Origin: Synechococcales cyanobacterium PMM_0073
Lineage (GTDB): Bacteria > Cyanobacteriota > Cyanobacteriia > Elainellales > Elainellaceae
Reading direction: 5' to 3'
Assembly: GCA_949127695.1 (NCBI GenBank)
Contig: CASBQH010000365.1
Location: 1 to 19,524, forward strand
DNA length: 19,524 bases
The position numbers and the translations under genes are program-made. Positions within the stretch are counted from its first letter, which is position 1. Every line of letters begins with the position of its first letter. The notes under the pieces were generated by a model, which was given only the letters and a program-made list of their open reading frames with translations, did not search any database and was not told where the DNA came from. This document shows, in pieces, positions 1 to 7,458 of the stretch.

Positions 1-1
1 C

Positions 2-1015
2 CTCTCGGTGATTATCCCCATCTACAACGGTGAGGCTGATTTGCCCGATCTGCTGCGCTGTCTCGCCCAGCAGTCCTATCCTGCCGCGCAGGTTGAATAT
101 CTGCTGGTTGACAATAACAGCTGCGACCGAACGCGGGCAATTTTACAAGATCTACCCGCCGACTCTAATATTCGCGTCCTGCGTGAAACTCAGATTCAGA
201 GTGCATACGCGGCCCGGAACACCGGCATTCGAGCCGCGCAGAGTGAGATCTTGGTGTTTACAGATGCCGACTGTCGGCCTCAGTCAGATTGGCTGCTAGA
301 GCTGGTGCCGCCCTTCATCGATCCAGCCGTGGGGCTGGTGGCGGGTGAAGTCACCGCTTTACCCGGCGATACCCTCCTAGAGCGCTATGCAGAGCAGCAG
401 GCCACGCTCTCTCAAACCCATACGCTGGCGCATCAATTCTTGCCCTATGGTCAAACCGCGAATTTGGCCGTCAGACGCCAAGTTTTTGAGCAGGTTGGGC
501 TGTTTCGTCCCTATTTAACCACCGGTGGCGACGCCGATCTCTGCTGGCGTGCCTTGCAGGCTGGTTGGGAAATTCAGCTCGCCCAGCCGGCGATTGTCCA
601 GCATCGGCATCGCGCCAGTTTGGCAGAGCTGCGGAGCCAGTGGCAGCGCTATGGCCGCTCTAATCAATATCTGCATAGGCTGCATGGCGTCATGTTAGCG
701 CCAGAACCATCTTGGCCAGCGCTGATCCGCCGATGGAGTCGCTGGCTACTGAAAGAATTGCCGTTCGCTTTTATGCTGATCTTTATTGAATCTACAGAAA
801 AGAAGGCTAGCGCTTCCAGCTGGATTGATGCGATGGTAGAAACACCGCTCAGCATTATTTGCCAGCAGGCTCGCGCTCAGGGGCAGCGTCAAGCCCAGCT
901 CCCGGATGCGGCTCGTGAGATTGTCTGGCTTAGCCCGGCCCAGCCTCATGAGCCAGCCCAGCCTCAACTGTCTGTAGCTCCTCACCTGAATCGTTCAGCA
1001 GTGAAATGCCCGTGA
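2..1015 (+). CDS. Family 2 glycosyltransferase, 5' end outside the window
   Basis: This is a GT-A fold, family 2 glycosyltransferase that would move a sugar from a nucleotide-sugar donor, on the cytoplasmic face of the membrane, to an unknown acceptor. The frame is open to the window edge. The residues just before the first in-window GTG (L-S-V-I-I-P-I-Y-N) are the usual first beta strand of this family, so the GTG at 8 is probably internal and the real start lies upstream. Visible motifs are the N-terminal SVIIPIYNGE strand, LLVDNNSCDRT, AARNTG, and the metal/nucleotide-binding FTDADCRP around residue 90 of the visible part. A later GGDADLCWRA segment fits the acceptor/ED region. There is no clear membrane segment at the C-terminus apart from a moderately hydrophobic stretch around residue 250. 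The 3' end overlaps the hydrolase gene by 10 bases, suggesting co-transcription. The sugar and the acceptor cannot be told from sequence. Confidence 0.9.
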   Translation, partial: LSVIIPIYNGEADLPDLLRCLAQQSYPAAQVEYLLVDNNSCDRTRAILQDLPADSNIRVLRETQIQSAYAARNTGIRAAQSEILVFTDADCRPQSDWLLELVPPFIDPAVGLVAGEVTALPGDTLLERYAEQQATLSQTHTLAHQFLPYGQTANLAVRRQVFEQVGLFRPYLTTGGDADLCWRALQAGWEIQLAQPAIVQHRHRASLAELRSQWQRYGRSNQYLHRLHGVMLAPEPSWPALIRRWSRWLLKELPFAFMLIFIESTEKKASASSWIDAMVETPLSIICQQARAQGQRQAQLPDAAREIVWLSPAQPHEPAQPQLSVAPHLNRSAVKCP

Positions 1016-2961
1016 ATAATTTCCCTTGGTTTCAGCCCCGGCTCTCTCAGCCATGCACTCGGCTCACTGTTCCAGCTAAGTTGAGCCAACCCCCAGCCAG
1101 CGGGTTGGCCAGTAAATTGGGAAACAGGCTGGGGCAGCGGCGAGGCGGCCTGCTGATCTTGATCGGGGGAGTGATTAGTTTGACTCTAATTCTAGCCGCC
1201 CCCCTAGCTGCTCCCAGTCAGGCTGCCGAACGCCTCGCGATTAAGCTAGGACCCGTCAAGCAGTCTGTGGCCATTGCCGACCTAGAGCGGTTTGCTGAGA
1301 CGGGCGAAGTCACCGCTAGTCTTCAGCCCTACTCGCTGCTGCTAAATGCAGAGATCCGGGAGACGCTGCGGAGCCGTCTCCAGCTAGATGCAGGGATTGG
1401 CGACAAGCTGGTTGAAGATCTGCTGCATTCCTCAGCGGGTGAGCGATTTCTGAACACCTTACAGGTGGCGATCCCGGACGCCACGCCAACCCAGCTGCGA
1501 GTAGCGCTGATGCAGGCCGCTCAGCAGCCCACCGGCATCAGTTTGCTGAGCCTATTAAAAGCGATCCCCAACCCAACGGTGACTGTGGATGCCTCTTCAG
1601 CGCTGGCGCTGGCCTCGCAGCTGAACCTGCCTTACTGGCAAAGTCAGGCGCTGGGTTCGATTCTAGAGCGCGATTTAACGGTAAAAAGTCCGCCGCTGCA
1701 TACCAGCTTTGATCCCACCCAGACCGGATCACATTGGGTCTGGAAGCAGACGATGGTGCTGCGAGACTATGAGCGTGAGCGGACGATCCCAGTTGATCTG
1801 TACTGGGCGCGTCGCACGAGCGGCCCGCTGGTGGTAATCTCGCATGGCTTTGGCGCAGATCGGCGGTTTATGGGCTATTTGGCCTATCATCTTGCCTCTT
1901 ATGGCCTGACAGTGGTGGCGCTAGAGCATCCGGCTAGCAACGTCGCCTGGTTGACCGGCAAGCCAGTCTATGCGAACCGAACGCAGCCGAAAAATAACAT
2001 TTTGCCCGCCAGCGAGTTTGTTAATCGGCCTAAAGATGTCAGCTTTGTGCTGGATCGACTCAGCCGGCTCAACCAGTTTTCTAGCACGCTCCAGGGTAAG
2101 TTCAACACCGAGCAGGTGACGGTGATTGGCCATTCGCTGGGGGGCTATACGGCGCTGGCCTTGGCAGGCGCTAAGCTGAGCTTGGGGCATCTGCGACAGT
2201 TTTGTAATGATCCCAAGCCTGCGGTATTTTCGCCCTCTGATCTGCTCCAGTGCAATGCGGCTGATTTAATCGATCCGCAGGAGAGCCTCCGCGATCCGCG
2301 CATTCAGCAGACAGTTGTGCTAAATCCGGTGATTGGGCGGCTGTTTGATGCCCAGAGTCTGGCTCAAGTCAAAATCCCGACGCTGATGCTGGCAGGTACA
2401 GATGATGCCATTACCCCAGCCGTTAGCCAGCAGTTTTTGCCCTTCACCGAACTCCGCAGCCCCAAGCTTTTGCTCACGGCCATTGGCGGCACCCACCTTA
2501 GCGTTGGCGACCCCATTAACCTGAATCAAGGGCTAACCCAAAGTATTTTTATTCGAGAGCGCTCAGAGCAGGAAACCGAGCCGGTTCGGCATCTGCTCAA
2601 GGGGGTGGCGCTGGCCTATATCAAGCAGCTGACGCCAGAAGCGAGTCGCTACAAGCCATTTCTGACTCCGGCCTACGCCCAGTCTTTTTCCACCAAAACT
2701 CTGAAGCTGCGGCTTAACTCACAGCTGCCGCCCAACTTTTCTCAGCGGCTAAAACTGGCGGCACTGCCGATGGAGCAGCTGATTGCCAACACCCTAGCCA
2801 AAGGCAAGCCCCAGACCCAGCAAGGCTTTTGCTACAGCAGCTCGGATTGCCTGCTGGGCAGCCTGCCGCTGGTGATGTTTATTTTGCCGGGAGGGCTGCC
2901 CGTTGCGGTTCATCAGTTTTTTCGCTGGCGGCGTCTAGCCACAAAGCCTGATCGGCAGTGA
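1006..2961 (+). CDS. Secreted alpha/beta hydrolase with N-terminal DUF1400 domain
   Basis: This is a predicted serine hydrolase (dienelactone hydrolase/lipase-like) of a type common in cyanobacteria, 651 residues. Residues 1-46 form an unusual Pro/Arg-rich leader. A hydrophobic segment at about 48-68 follows and ends in a plausible signal-peptidase site (PSQA/AE, near 73), so the protein probably acts in the periplasm or at the outer face. Residues 74-200 match the DUF1400 pattern (LGPVKQSVAIADLERFAETGE). The hydrolase part has the oxyanion segment SHGFGADRRF with His280, the nucleophile elbow GHSLGG with Ser377, a likely acid at Asp466/467 (AGTDDAITP) and the catalytic His497 (GGTHLSVGDP). 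The ATG at 1006 is the only early Met and overlaps the upstream glycosyltransferase. No strong ribosome site is seen, so translation may be coupled. The substrate is unknown. Family assignment is firm; the exact start is less so. Confidence 0.88.
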   Translation: MPVNNFPWFQPRLSQPCTRLTVPAKLSQPPASGLASKLGNRLGQRRGGLLILIGGVISLTLILAAPLAAPSQAAERLAIKLGPVKQSVAIADLERFAETGEVTASLQPYSLLLNAEIRETLRSRLQLDAGIGDKLVEDLLHSSAGERFLNTLQVAIPDATPTQLRVALMQAAQQPTGISLLSLLKAIPNPTVTVDASSALALASQLNLPYWQSQALGSILERDLTVKSPPLHTSFDPTQTGSHWVWKQTMVLRDYERERTIPVDLYWARRTSGPLVVISHGFGADRRFMGYLAYHLASYGLTVVALEHPASNVAWLTGKPVYANRTQPKNNILPASEFVNRPKDVSFVLDRLSRLNQFSSTLQGKFNTEQVTVIGHSLGGYTALALAGAKLSLGHLRQFCNDPKPAVFSPSDLLQCNAADLIDPQESLRDPRIQQTVVLNPVIGRLFDAQSLAQVKIPTLMLAGTDDAITPAVSQQFLPFTELRSPKLLLTAIGGTHLSVGDPINLNQGLTQSIFIRERSEQETEPVRHLLKGVALAYIKQLTPEASRYKPFLTPAYAQSFSTKTLKLRLNSQLPPNFSQRLKLAALPMEQLIANTLAKGKPQTQQGFCYSSSDCLLGSLPLVMFILPGGLPVAVHQFFRWRRLATKPDRQ

Positions 2962-2987
2962 ACTGGGGTGAACTGGGGTGAACTGGG
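2958..2987. repeat. 10-bp tandem repeat, three copies, on the hydrolase stop codon
   Basis: The unit GTGAACTGGG occurs three times head to tail (2958-2967, 2968-2977, 2978-2987). The first copy contains the TGA stop of the hydrolase gene at 2959-2961, so each unit carries a copy of that stop codon. The copies are perfect, which suggests a recent slippage-type expansion. Confidence 0.9.
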
Positions 2988-3056
2988 GGTAACACCGCTT
3001 AAAATACTGAAGCAAATGATTGGCCATATTCGCTACATTTAACACAGAGCATTGAC

Positions 3057-3128
3057 ATGAAACCGCAAAACTTTGGCCACTCACGGCTGCGGATCGAGGC
3101 TTCAGGTCAAATCACTCTCATCGGTTGA
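3057..3128 (+). other. Possible 23-codon leader reading frame upstream of the NfeD gene
   Basis: An ATG at 3057 opens a 23-residue frame (MKPQNFGHSRLRIEASGQ..., then TLIG in part) that ends in TGA at 3126-3128. It lies 33 bases before the preferred NfeD start and in another frame. No good ribosome-binding site precedes it, and it has no recognisable domain. It may be a chance frame or a short upstream peptide. Support is weak. Confidence 0.15.
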
Positions 3129-3160
3129 CTCGGTTTATCTGCCCAAAGGTCTTTTCCAGC

Positions 3161-3631
3161 GTGAATTTGCTTCAGGTTGCTGCCGCTGTTGCTAGTCCAT
3201 CCAGCTTTACAATCTGGATGATAGCTGGGTTTGTGTTTCTGCTGCTGGGCGTTTCGGTCGGAGAACCCACGGCGGCCTCACTCGGAATTGCCGCGATTAT
3301 TACGGCGATTGCCTCGCTCAGCGTTGCTTCTACGTCAATTCAGGTCGTGCTTTGGGGCGTGCTGGCAATTGCGCTGACGGTAGTGCTGCGGGGGATGGTG
3401 CCGCTGCCCAGCCATGACGAGCAGACTGATACAGAGGCAGTGGTTTCAGAGGCAATTCCAAAGGGCGGTGTCGGCTGGGTCGCTTACGAGGGATCGCTCT
3501 GGAAAGCCCGCTGCCAGATTTCGGATATTGAAATTGCCCGCAGCCAGACTGTGCAGGTGGTTGGTCGCCATGGGCTGACGCTAATTGTGCTGCCGATTGA
3601 TTTCCCAAATGAGTATGATACGGTTAGGTGA
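3161..3631 (+). CDS. Short NfeD-family membrane protein
   Basis: NfeD-like proteins are membrane partners of SPFH/stomatin proteins and are thought to help organise or watch over membrane microdomains. This is the short form, without the ClpP-like serine protease domain. From the preferred GTG start it has about 156 residues. Two to three membrane segments lie in the first 80 or so (starting FTIWMIAGFVFLLLGV, then AASLGIAAIITAIASL and VVLWGVLAIALTVVL). A short acidic linker (SHDEQTDTE) follows, and then a C-terminal OB-fold-like beta domain beginning GGVGWVAYEGSLWKARC and ending near VLPID. The frame is open back to a TTG at 3125. I prefer the GTG at 3161 because AAAGGT lies 10 bases before it and the extra residues are not hydrophobic. 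The stomatin-type gene follows after 82 bases, which strongly supports the assignment, since the overall sequence of this family is weakly conserved. Confidence 0.78.
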   Translation: MNLLQVAAAVASPSSFTIWMIAGFVFLLLGVSVGEPTAASLGIAAIITAIASLSVASTSIQVVLWGVLAIALTVVLRGMVPLPSHDEQTDTEAVVSEAIPKGGVGWVAYEGSLWKARCQISDIEIARSQTVQVVGRHGLTLIVLPIDFPNEYDTVR

Positions 3632-3700
3632 CTCTGGCAATAGCCCCGATTAATCGCTCTGAGCCTTTGGGAAACTGGAGATACAGCCCTAGCTGACTGA

Positions 3701-3704
3701 GGAG
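3701..3704 (+). promoter_or_regulatory. Ribosome binding site deciding the GTG start of the SPFH gene
   Basis: GGAG, within GAGGAGAA, lies 9 bases before the GTG at 3714. It is a clear Shine-Dalgarno match and supports that non-ATG start. Confidence 0.7.
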
Positions 3705-3713
3705 AATATAACT

Positions 3714-4580
3714 GTGAGTACGCTAGTTTGGGTCTTTGCACTGGTGCTGACCGCCGTGGGCGCAACGGTGGGTTCGGTCAGGCGAATTGATCAGGGCAAC
3801 GAGGCGCTGGTGCAGCGATTGGGGCGCTTTCACCGCAAGCTAGAGCCGGGACTAAACTTTTGGGTATTCCCTGTGATCGACGAGGTGGTCATTGAGGCTG
3901 ACACGCGCGAGCGGACGCTGGATATTGAGCCCAACGAAGTGATCACCAAAGATAGCGTCACGGTCAAAATTGACGCCGTGATTTTTTGGCGAATTATGGA
4001 TCTGGAGAAAGCTTATTACGAAATTGACGGCGTTAGCGAGGCGCTCAAAAACTTGGTGATCACGACATTGCGTTCCAAAATTGGCGAGATGGATCTGCAA
4101 AGAACCTATGCCTCGCGTGACGAAATTAACAAAGCCCTGCTTGAGAGCCTAGATGAAGCCACTGAACCCTGGGGCATTAAGGTAACTCGCATCGAGATTC
4201 AAGATATTAAAATTCCGGAAGAGCTGCGGAAGTCTCTGGAAGGTGAAAGAGCCGCCGAGAGCAAAAAGCGGGCGGCGATTGCCGAGGCTGAAGGCGAGCG
4301 ACAGGCGACGATTAAGCAGGCCGACGGCATTGCTGAGTCGATTAAGCGCATTGCTGACGCCATGCCTACCGAAACTAACCCGCAGGACATTCTGCGTTAT
4401 TTGGTGATGCAGCGCTACGTCGATGCCAACCTAAAGCTAGGGGAAAGCGCCAACTCGAAGGTGATCTTTATGAACCCGCGTGACATTAGCGAAAATATTG
4501 ACTCGCTGATCCGGGATCAAAGTCGCTATGCGCCGCTGCCGCCTGAAGCTGGCGCAGAAGGCGGCTCTAAGCCAGCTTGA
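3714..4580 (+). CDS. SPFH/band 7 protein, stomatin type
   Basis: Stomatin/prohibitin-type proteins form membrane-anchored oligomeric cages or scaffolds that affect membrane protein quality and lipid domains. The 288-residue protein has an N-terminal hydrophobic anchor (about residues 2-22, LVWVFALVLTAVGATVGSV). A typical SPFH domain follows (about 23-180), with QGNEALVQRLGRFHRKLEPGL, the TKDSVTVKIDAVIFWRI strand pair and the WGIKVTRIEIQDIKIPEEL segment. Next comes an Ala/Glu/Lys-rich coiled coil (about 175-210, ERAAESKKRAAIAEAEGERQ) and a short Pro/Gly-rich tail. The match to stomatin/slipin proteins is strong throughout and the length is normal. It follows the NfeD-like gene after 82 bases, the usual two-gene arrangement. 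Known biology suggests that the two proteins interact; the client process in this organism is unknown. Confidence 0.93.
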   Translation: MSTLVWVFALVLTAVGATVGSVRRIDQGNEALVQRLGRFHRKLEPGLNFWVFPVIDEVVIEADTRERTLDIEPNEVITKDSVTVKIDAVIFWRIMDLEKAYYEIDGVSEALKNLVITTLRSKIGEMDLQRTYASRDEINKALLESLDEATEPWGIKVTRIEIQDIKIPEELRKSLEGERAAESKKRAAIAEAEGERQATIKQADGIAESIKRIADAMPTETNPQDILRYLVMQRYVDANLKLGESANSKVIFMNPRDISENIDSLIRDQSRYAPLPPEAGAEGGSKPA

Positions 4581-4642
4581 GCAAACAGGCTAACTGAATG
4601 CTTCTATGTCTGAATTGCGACGGCCAGTTGCAGGATGGAATT

Positions 4643-4657
4643 GCCCGCCAAGCGGGC
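4643..4657. repeat. Short GC-rich hairpin between SPFH and receiver genes
   Basis: GCCCGC and GCGGGC form a perfect 6-bp stem around the loop CAA. One more A-T pair extends it outward. No T-run follows, so it is not a convincing intrinsic terminator. It could slow transcription leaving the SPFH gene or be part of the leader of the response regulator. Confidence 0.4.
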
Positions 4658-4734
4658 ATAATTGCTAGGTGCTAGCGAGCAGGCATCCTCTGCATCTTGT
4701 CTCGCCGTTCAGCCCAACCTAATGAGAAAGCGCT

Positions 4735-5103
4735 ATGAGAACAGTGTTGGTGGTCGATGACAGTCAAGCCGTGCGTCAGCTCCTCTGTGAGCTACTGCAA
4801 AAGGGCGGCTTGAACGTGATTGAGGCCGTGAATGGGGTAGATGCGAAAGCCAAGATCCAGGCCAAAACGCCTGATCTGGTGATCACCGATTTGATCATGC
4901 CAGAAATGAATGGCTACGAGCTTTGCCGCTGGATCAAAGGCGATCCGACAGCGCAGAACGTACCCGTGCTGGTTTGCTCCACCAAAGATCAAGAGTTTGA
5001 CCGCTATTGGGGCATGAAGCAAGGCGCAGATGCCTATATTGCCAAGCCGTTTCAAGCGGGAGAGATGCTCAAAACCGTGAAGCAGCTGCTGCGCGGACAA
5101 TAG
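4735..5103 (+). CDS. Single-domain response regulator (CheY/PilH-like receiver)
   Basis: This is a 122-residue receiver domain with no output domain. The acidic pocket is Asp8-Asp9 (VVDDS), the phosphoacceptor is Asp52 (VITDLIMPEMNGYEL), the switch residue is Ser82 or Thr83 (VLVCSTK), and the conserved Lys104 lies in YIAKPF. All key residues are present, so it should be phosphorylated by a histidine kinase that is not encoded here. Such small receivers in cyanobacteria act in type IV pilus motility and phototaxis systems (PilG/PilH, PixG/PixH) or as phosphate carriers. The sequence resembles the PilH side most, but this is an inference. A leader of about 150 bases separates it from the SPFH gene, so it is probably expressed on its own. 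Confidence 0.9.
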   Translation: MRTVLVVDDSQAVRQLLCELLQKGGLNVIEAVNGVDAKAKIQAKTPDLVITDLIMPEMNGYELCRWIKGDPTAQNVPVLVCSTKDQEFDRYWGMKQGADAYIAKPFQAGEMLKTVKQLLRGQ

Positions 5104-5110
5104 CAGCTGC
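5082..5110. repeat. Inverted repeat over the receiver gene stop codon
   Basis: GCAGCTGCT (5082-5090) and AGCAGCTGC (5102-5110) form a perfect 9-bp stem with an 11-base loop across the TAG stop. No T-run follows. It lies between the convergent receiver and metK genes and may help block read-through, but it is not a classical terminator. Confidence 0.4.
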
Positions 5111-5131
5111 CTCAGCTGTGAGCTGCCGAAG

Positions 5132-5164
5132 CTCTAGACCACCTCTAGACCACCTCTAGACCAC
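5132..5164. repeat. 11-bp tandem repeat, three copies, on the metK stop codon
   Basis: CTCTAGACCAC occurs three times without change (5132-5142, 5143-5153, 5154-5164). Read on the metK strand, the unit is GTGGTCTAGAG. The gene-proximal copy supplies the last two Val codons and the TAG stop of metK, and two more copies follow downstream. Confidence 0.92.
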
Positions 5165-6412
5165 AGAGAGCAGCTTGCTGGCTGCCTGCCGCAGCAAATC
5201 GGCTTTATCAGTCTGCTCCCAAGGCAGATCCAGATCCTGTCGCCCTAGATGGCCGTAAGCTGCTACCGTCTGATAAAACCGCCCGCCGCGCTCGCTGGGC
5301 AGATGCTGCAAGCCAAAGGTCTGGATAATGCCAGCAGGGCGCAGCTCAAAATGCTGCTTCGTCAGCTCTAGCAGCCGATCGTCATCAATTTTGCCGGTAC
5401 CAAAGGTATCGACTAGGATGCTAACCGGACGCGCCACGCCAATCGCATAGCTCAGCTGCACCTCACATTTTTCAGCGAGTCCAGCCGCCACAATATTTTT
5501 GGCTACATGACGCGCCGCGTAGGCCGCGCTGCGATCCACCTTCGTCGGGTCTTTGCCCGAAAAAGCGCCGCCGCCATGCCGCGAGTAGCCGCCGTAGGTA
5601 TCGACAATAATTTTGCGCCCGGTTAGCCCTGAATCCCCCTGCGGACCCCCGATGACAAACTTGCCAGTCGGATTAACCAAAAAGCGGGTCTGCTCGCTGG
5701 GCTTGATCTCAATGTCAGTAAAGATGGGCTTGACCACAAACTGCCAGAGATCAGCTTTGATCTGCGCCTGCACCGCAGCTGGATCGGTAATTTCGCCGAT
5801 GCTGGCCGTATGCTGCGTCGAGACCAAAATTGTGTCAATCCCAACCGGGCGACCATCTTCGTAGGCGACCGTCACCTGCGTTTTGCCATCTGGGCGCAGA
5901 TAGGTGAGCTGCCCAGACTTACGAACTGCGGCCAGCTGACGAGAAATCCGGTGCGCCAGCGAAATGGGCAGCGGCATGAGCTCAGGCGTTTCGGTGCAGG
6001 CAAAGCCAAACATTAGCCCCTGGTCGCCCGCGCCAATTGCATCAAGCTCTTCGTCGCTAGCTTTTTCGCGGGTTTCCTGCGCCCGGTCAACGCCTTGGGC
6101 GATATCGGGAGACTGCTCATCTAGCGCCACCAGCACAGTACAGCTGCTGGCAGAAAAGCCATTATCTGCGTCGGTATAGCCAATTTCAGCAATCTTTTTG
6201 CGAGCTAGATCAATATAGTTCACCTGCGCTTTGGAGGTAATTTCTCCGGTAATCAGCACGAGTCCCGTGTTGACCACCACTTCTGCCGCAACCCGACTGG
6301 CCGGGTCTTGCGCCAACAGGGCATCCAGGATTGTATCTGAGATCTGATCGCAGATCTTGTCGGGATGGCCTTCAGTCACAGATTCTGATGTGAAGAGGTA
6401 ATGACGAGTCAA
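5156..6412 (-). CDS. metK: S-adenosylmethionine synthetase
   Basis: MetK makes S-adenosylmethionine from methionine and ATP in the cytoplasm. The three-domain enzyme is complete, about 418 residues, the usual length for this family. Clear motifs are the N-terminal [19 protein letters not shown] with its catalytic His, [30 protein letters not shown], and the phosphate-binding [16 protein letters not shown]. The frame extends upstream to a TTG at 6451, but I chose the TTG at 6412. It has GAGAGGA 7 bases before it, and the extra residues of the longer form are not family-like, while [12 protein letters not shown] is the normal N-terminus. The last codons lie in an 11-bp tandem repeat. It converges with the receiver gene, 52 bases apart. 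Upstream on the same strand is the HAD gene, and a long leader suggests its own promoter. Confidence 0.97.
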   Translation of the reverse strand: MTRHYLFTSESVTEGHPDKICDQISDTILDALLAQDPASRVAAEVVVNTGLVLITGEITSKAQVNYIDLARKKIAEIGYTDADNGFSASSCTVLVALDEQSPDIAQGVDRAQETREKASDEELDAIGAGDQGLMFGFACTETPELMPLPISLAHRISRQLAAVRKSGQLTYLRPDGKTQVTVAYEDGRPVGIDTILVSTQHTASIGEITDPAAVQAQIKADLWQFVVKPIFTDIEIKPSEQTRFLVNPTGKFVIGGPQGDSGLTGRKIIVDTYGGYSRHGGGAFSGKDPTKVDRSAAYAARHVAKNIVAAGLAEKCEVQLSYAIGVARPVSILVDTFGTGKIDDDRLLELTKQHFELRPAGIIQTFGLQHLPSERGGRFYQTVAAYGHLGRQDLDLPWEQTDKADLLRQAASKLLSVV

Positions 6413-6419
6413 GCAAGTA

Positions 6420-6426
6420 TCCTCTC
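6420..6426 (-). promoter_or_regulatory. Ribosome binding site deciding the TTG start of metK
   Basis: On the minus strand, GAGAGGA ends 7 bases before the TTG at 6412. This supports a start 13 codons later than the longest open frame. Confidence 0.7.
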
Positions 6427-6563
6427 TGTAAAATAAACAACAACTAGGCAACAGCTAAGCTGAAATTAAACAGCTCATTAGTCTTGGAGAATATCACACC
6501 TGCTATTTCTTTATGTAAATTTGCCAGATCTGTGTCGCTCGAAACTGTGAACTTACGTGAGAG

Positions 6564-6569
6564 ATTATA
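6564..6569 (-). promoter_or_regulatory. Candidate -10 element for metK
   Basis: A perfect TATAAT is read on the minus strand in the gap between the HAD and metK genes. No good -35 box lies 16-18 bases upstream. If used, it would give metK a leader of about 145 bases. That leader holds a small hairpin (AGCTG/CAGCT) but no riboswitch that I recognise. Confidence 0.3.
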
Positions 6570-6595
6570 TCCTGAATAGCCCTGTTGATCAGGCT

Positions 6596-7336
6596 CTAGA
6601 GCAATTCAATCTGGTCAAATTCAGTCGCTACCGCATCGGCATTGCTGAGGTCGGGCTGGGTTGACCAACCGCCTGTAAATCCAATCCAGCCTGCAAGTTG
6701 AGCGGCTTGAGCTACCGCCAAATCGCTCTCGGAGTCGCCAATAATGATCGTCTGGGTAGGCGTTGCCCCTAGCTGCTCAAACAGCTGGTGCAGCAGCTGA
6801 GGGTTGGTTTTAGTGGGATAGGCTGCGTCAACGCCGTAGGCAACCTGAAAATAAGGCTCCAGATCGTAGCAGCGCAGAAAGTCCTGGACATTGGCAGCGC
6901 TATCTGAGGATAGAACCCCCAGCTTGACTTTAGCGGCGGCGAGTCGCTGAATCAGCGCCAAACTACCTGCAATCAGCGGCGTCTGGTCAGCCCTGCGCCC
7001 AATTGACTGATCTGCCTCAGCAAACGCCGAATGCACTAACTTTCGCGAGGCGATCCAGCCTTGGCCAGTTTCTGCCACATAGGCTGCTGCCGCAATTTCG
7101 TCTTCTAGGCGGGAGGCAATGGCAATCAAGCCCGCCGGATTGATCCAGCCCGCTTCTACGCCAAAAGCCAGCAGTAAAGGAGCTTCAATTCCCGGTACTT
7201 GGGCATCGACCAGCCTTGCCCGTTTTTGTGCCAGCTGACGCAAAAACAGCTCAGAATGAGCTAGCGTCCCGTCTTTGTCAAAAATGACGGCCTCAATCCC
7301 CTCAAATACTCGGTCGTGACAGCGAATCCTGGCCAA
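6596..7336 (-). CDS. HAD-superfamily phosphatase
   Basis: This is a haloacid dehalogenase-type hydrolase, 246 residues, probably a small-molecule phosphatase of the phosphoglycolate phosphatase-like subgroup. Motif I is FDKDGTLAHSE with nucleophile Asp20 and general acid/base Asp22. Motif II is the VLSSDS strand at 141-146. The motif III lysine is likely Lys176 (YPTKTNP). Motif IV is IIIGDSESDLAVA with Asp201 and Asp205. Residues 30-115 form a helical cap (C1 type). The position next to metK and rpsA may be conserved in cyanobacteria, but the substrate cannot be assigned. It starts after the rpsA terminator, so it probably has its own promoter or depends on read-through. Confidence 0.88.
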   Translation of the reverse strand: MARIRCHDRVFEGIEAVIFDKDGTLAHSELFLRQLAQKRARLVDAQVPGIEAPLLLAFGVEAGWINPAGLIAIASRLEDEIAAAAYVAETGQGWIASRKLVHSAFAEADQSIGRRADQTPLIAGSLALIQRLAAAKVKLGVLSSDSAANVQDFLRCYDLEPYFQVAYGVDAAYPTKTNPQLLHQLFEQLGATPTQTIIIGDSESDLAVAQAAQLAGWIGFTGGWSTQPDLSNADAVATEFDQIELL

Positions 7337-7390
7337 AATATTTCCTTCCCTAGATAGAACCTAGATGCTCAACTCATGAAGTCACAAGCA

Positions 7391-7419
7391 TAAAAATCGA
7401 GGAGGTATCACCCTCCTCG
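7391..7419 (-). terminator. Rho-independent terminator of rpsA
   Basis: CGAGGAGG (7398-7405) and CCTCCTCG (7412-7419) form a perfect 8-bp stem with a 6-base loop. On the minus strand the stem is followed by ATTTTTA. It lies 40 bases past the rpsA stop, in the right direction. Confidence 0.85.
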
Positions 7420-7458
7420 TAAATCTTACTTATCCTACTCTGACTTAACCGACCCAGC

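Noticed and set aside
6413..6595. SAM riboswitch in the metK leader
   Set aside because: I could not find the conserved core or junction of any SAM riboswitch class by eye; only a small 5-bp hairpin is present.
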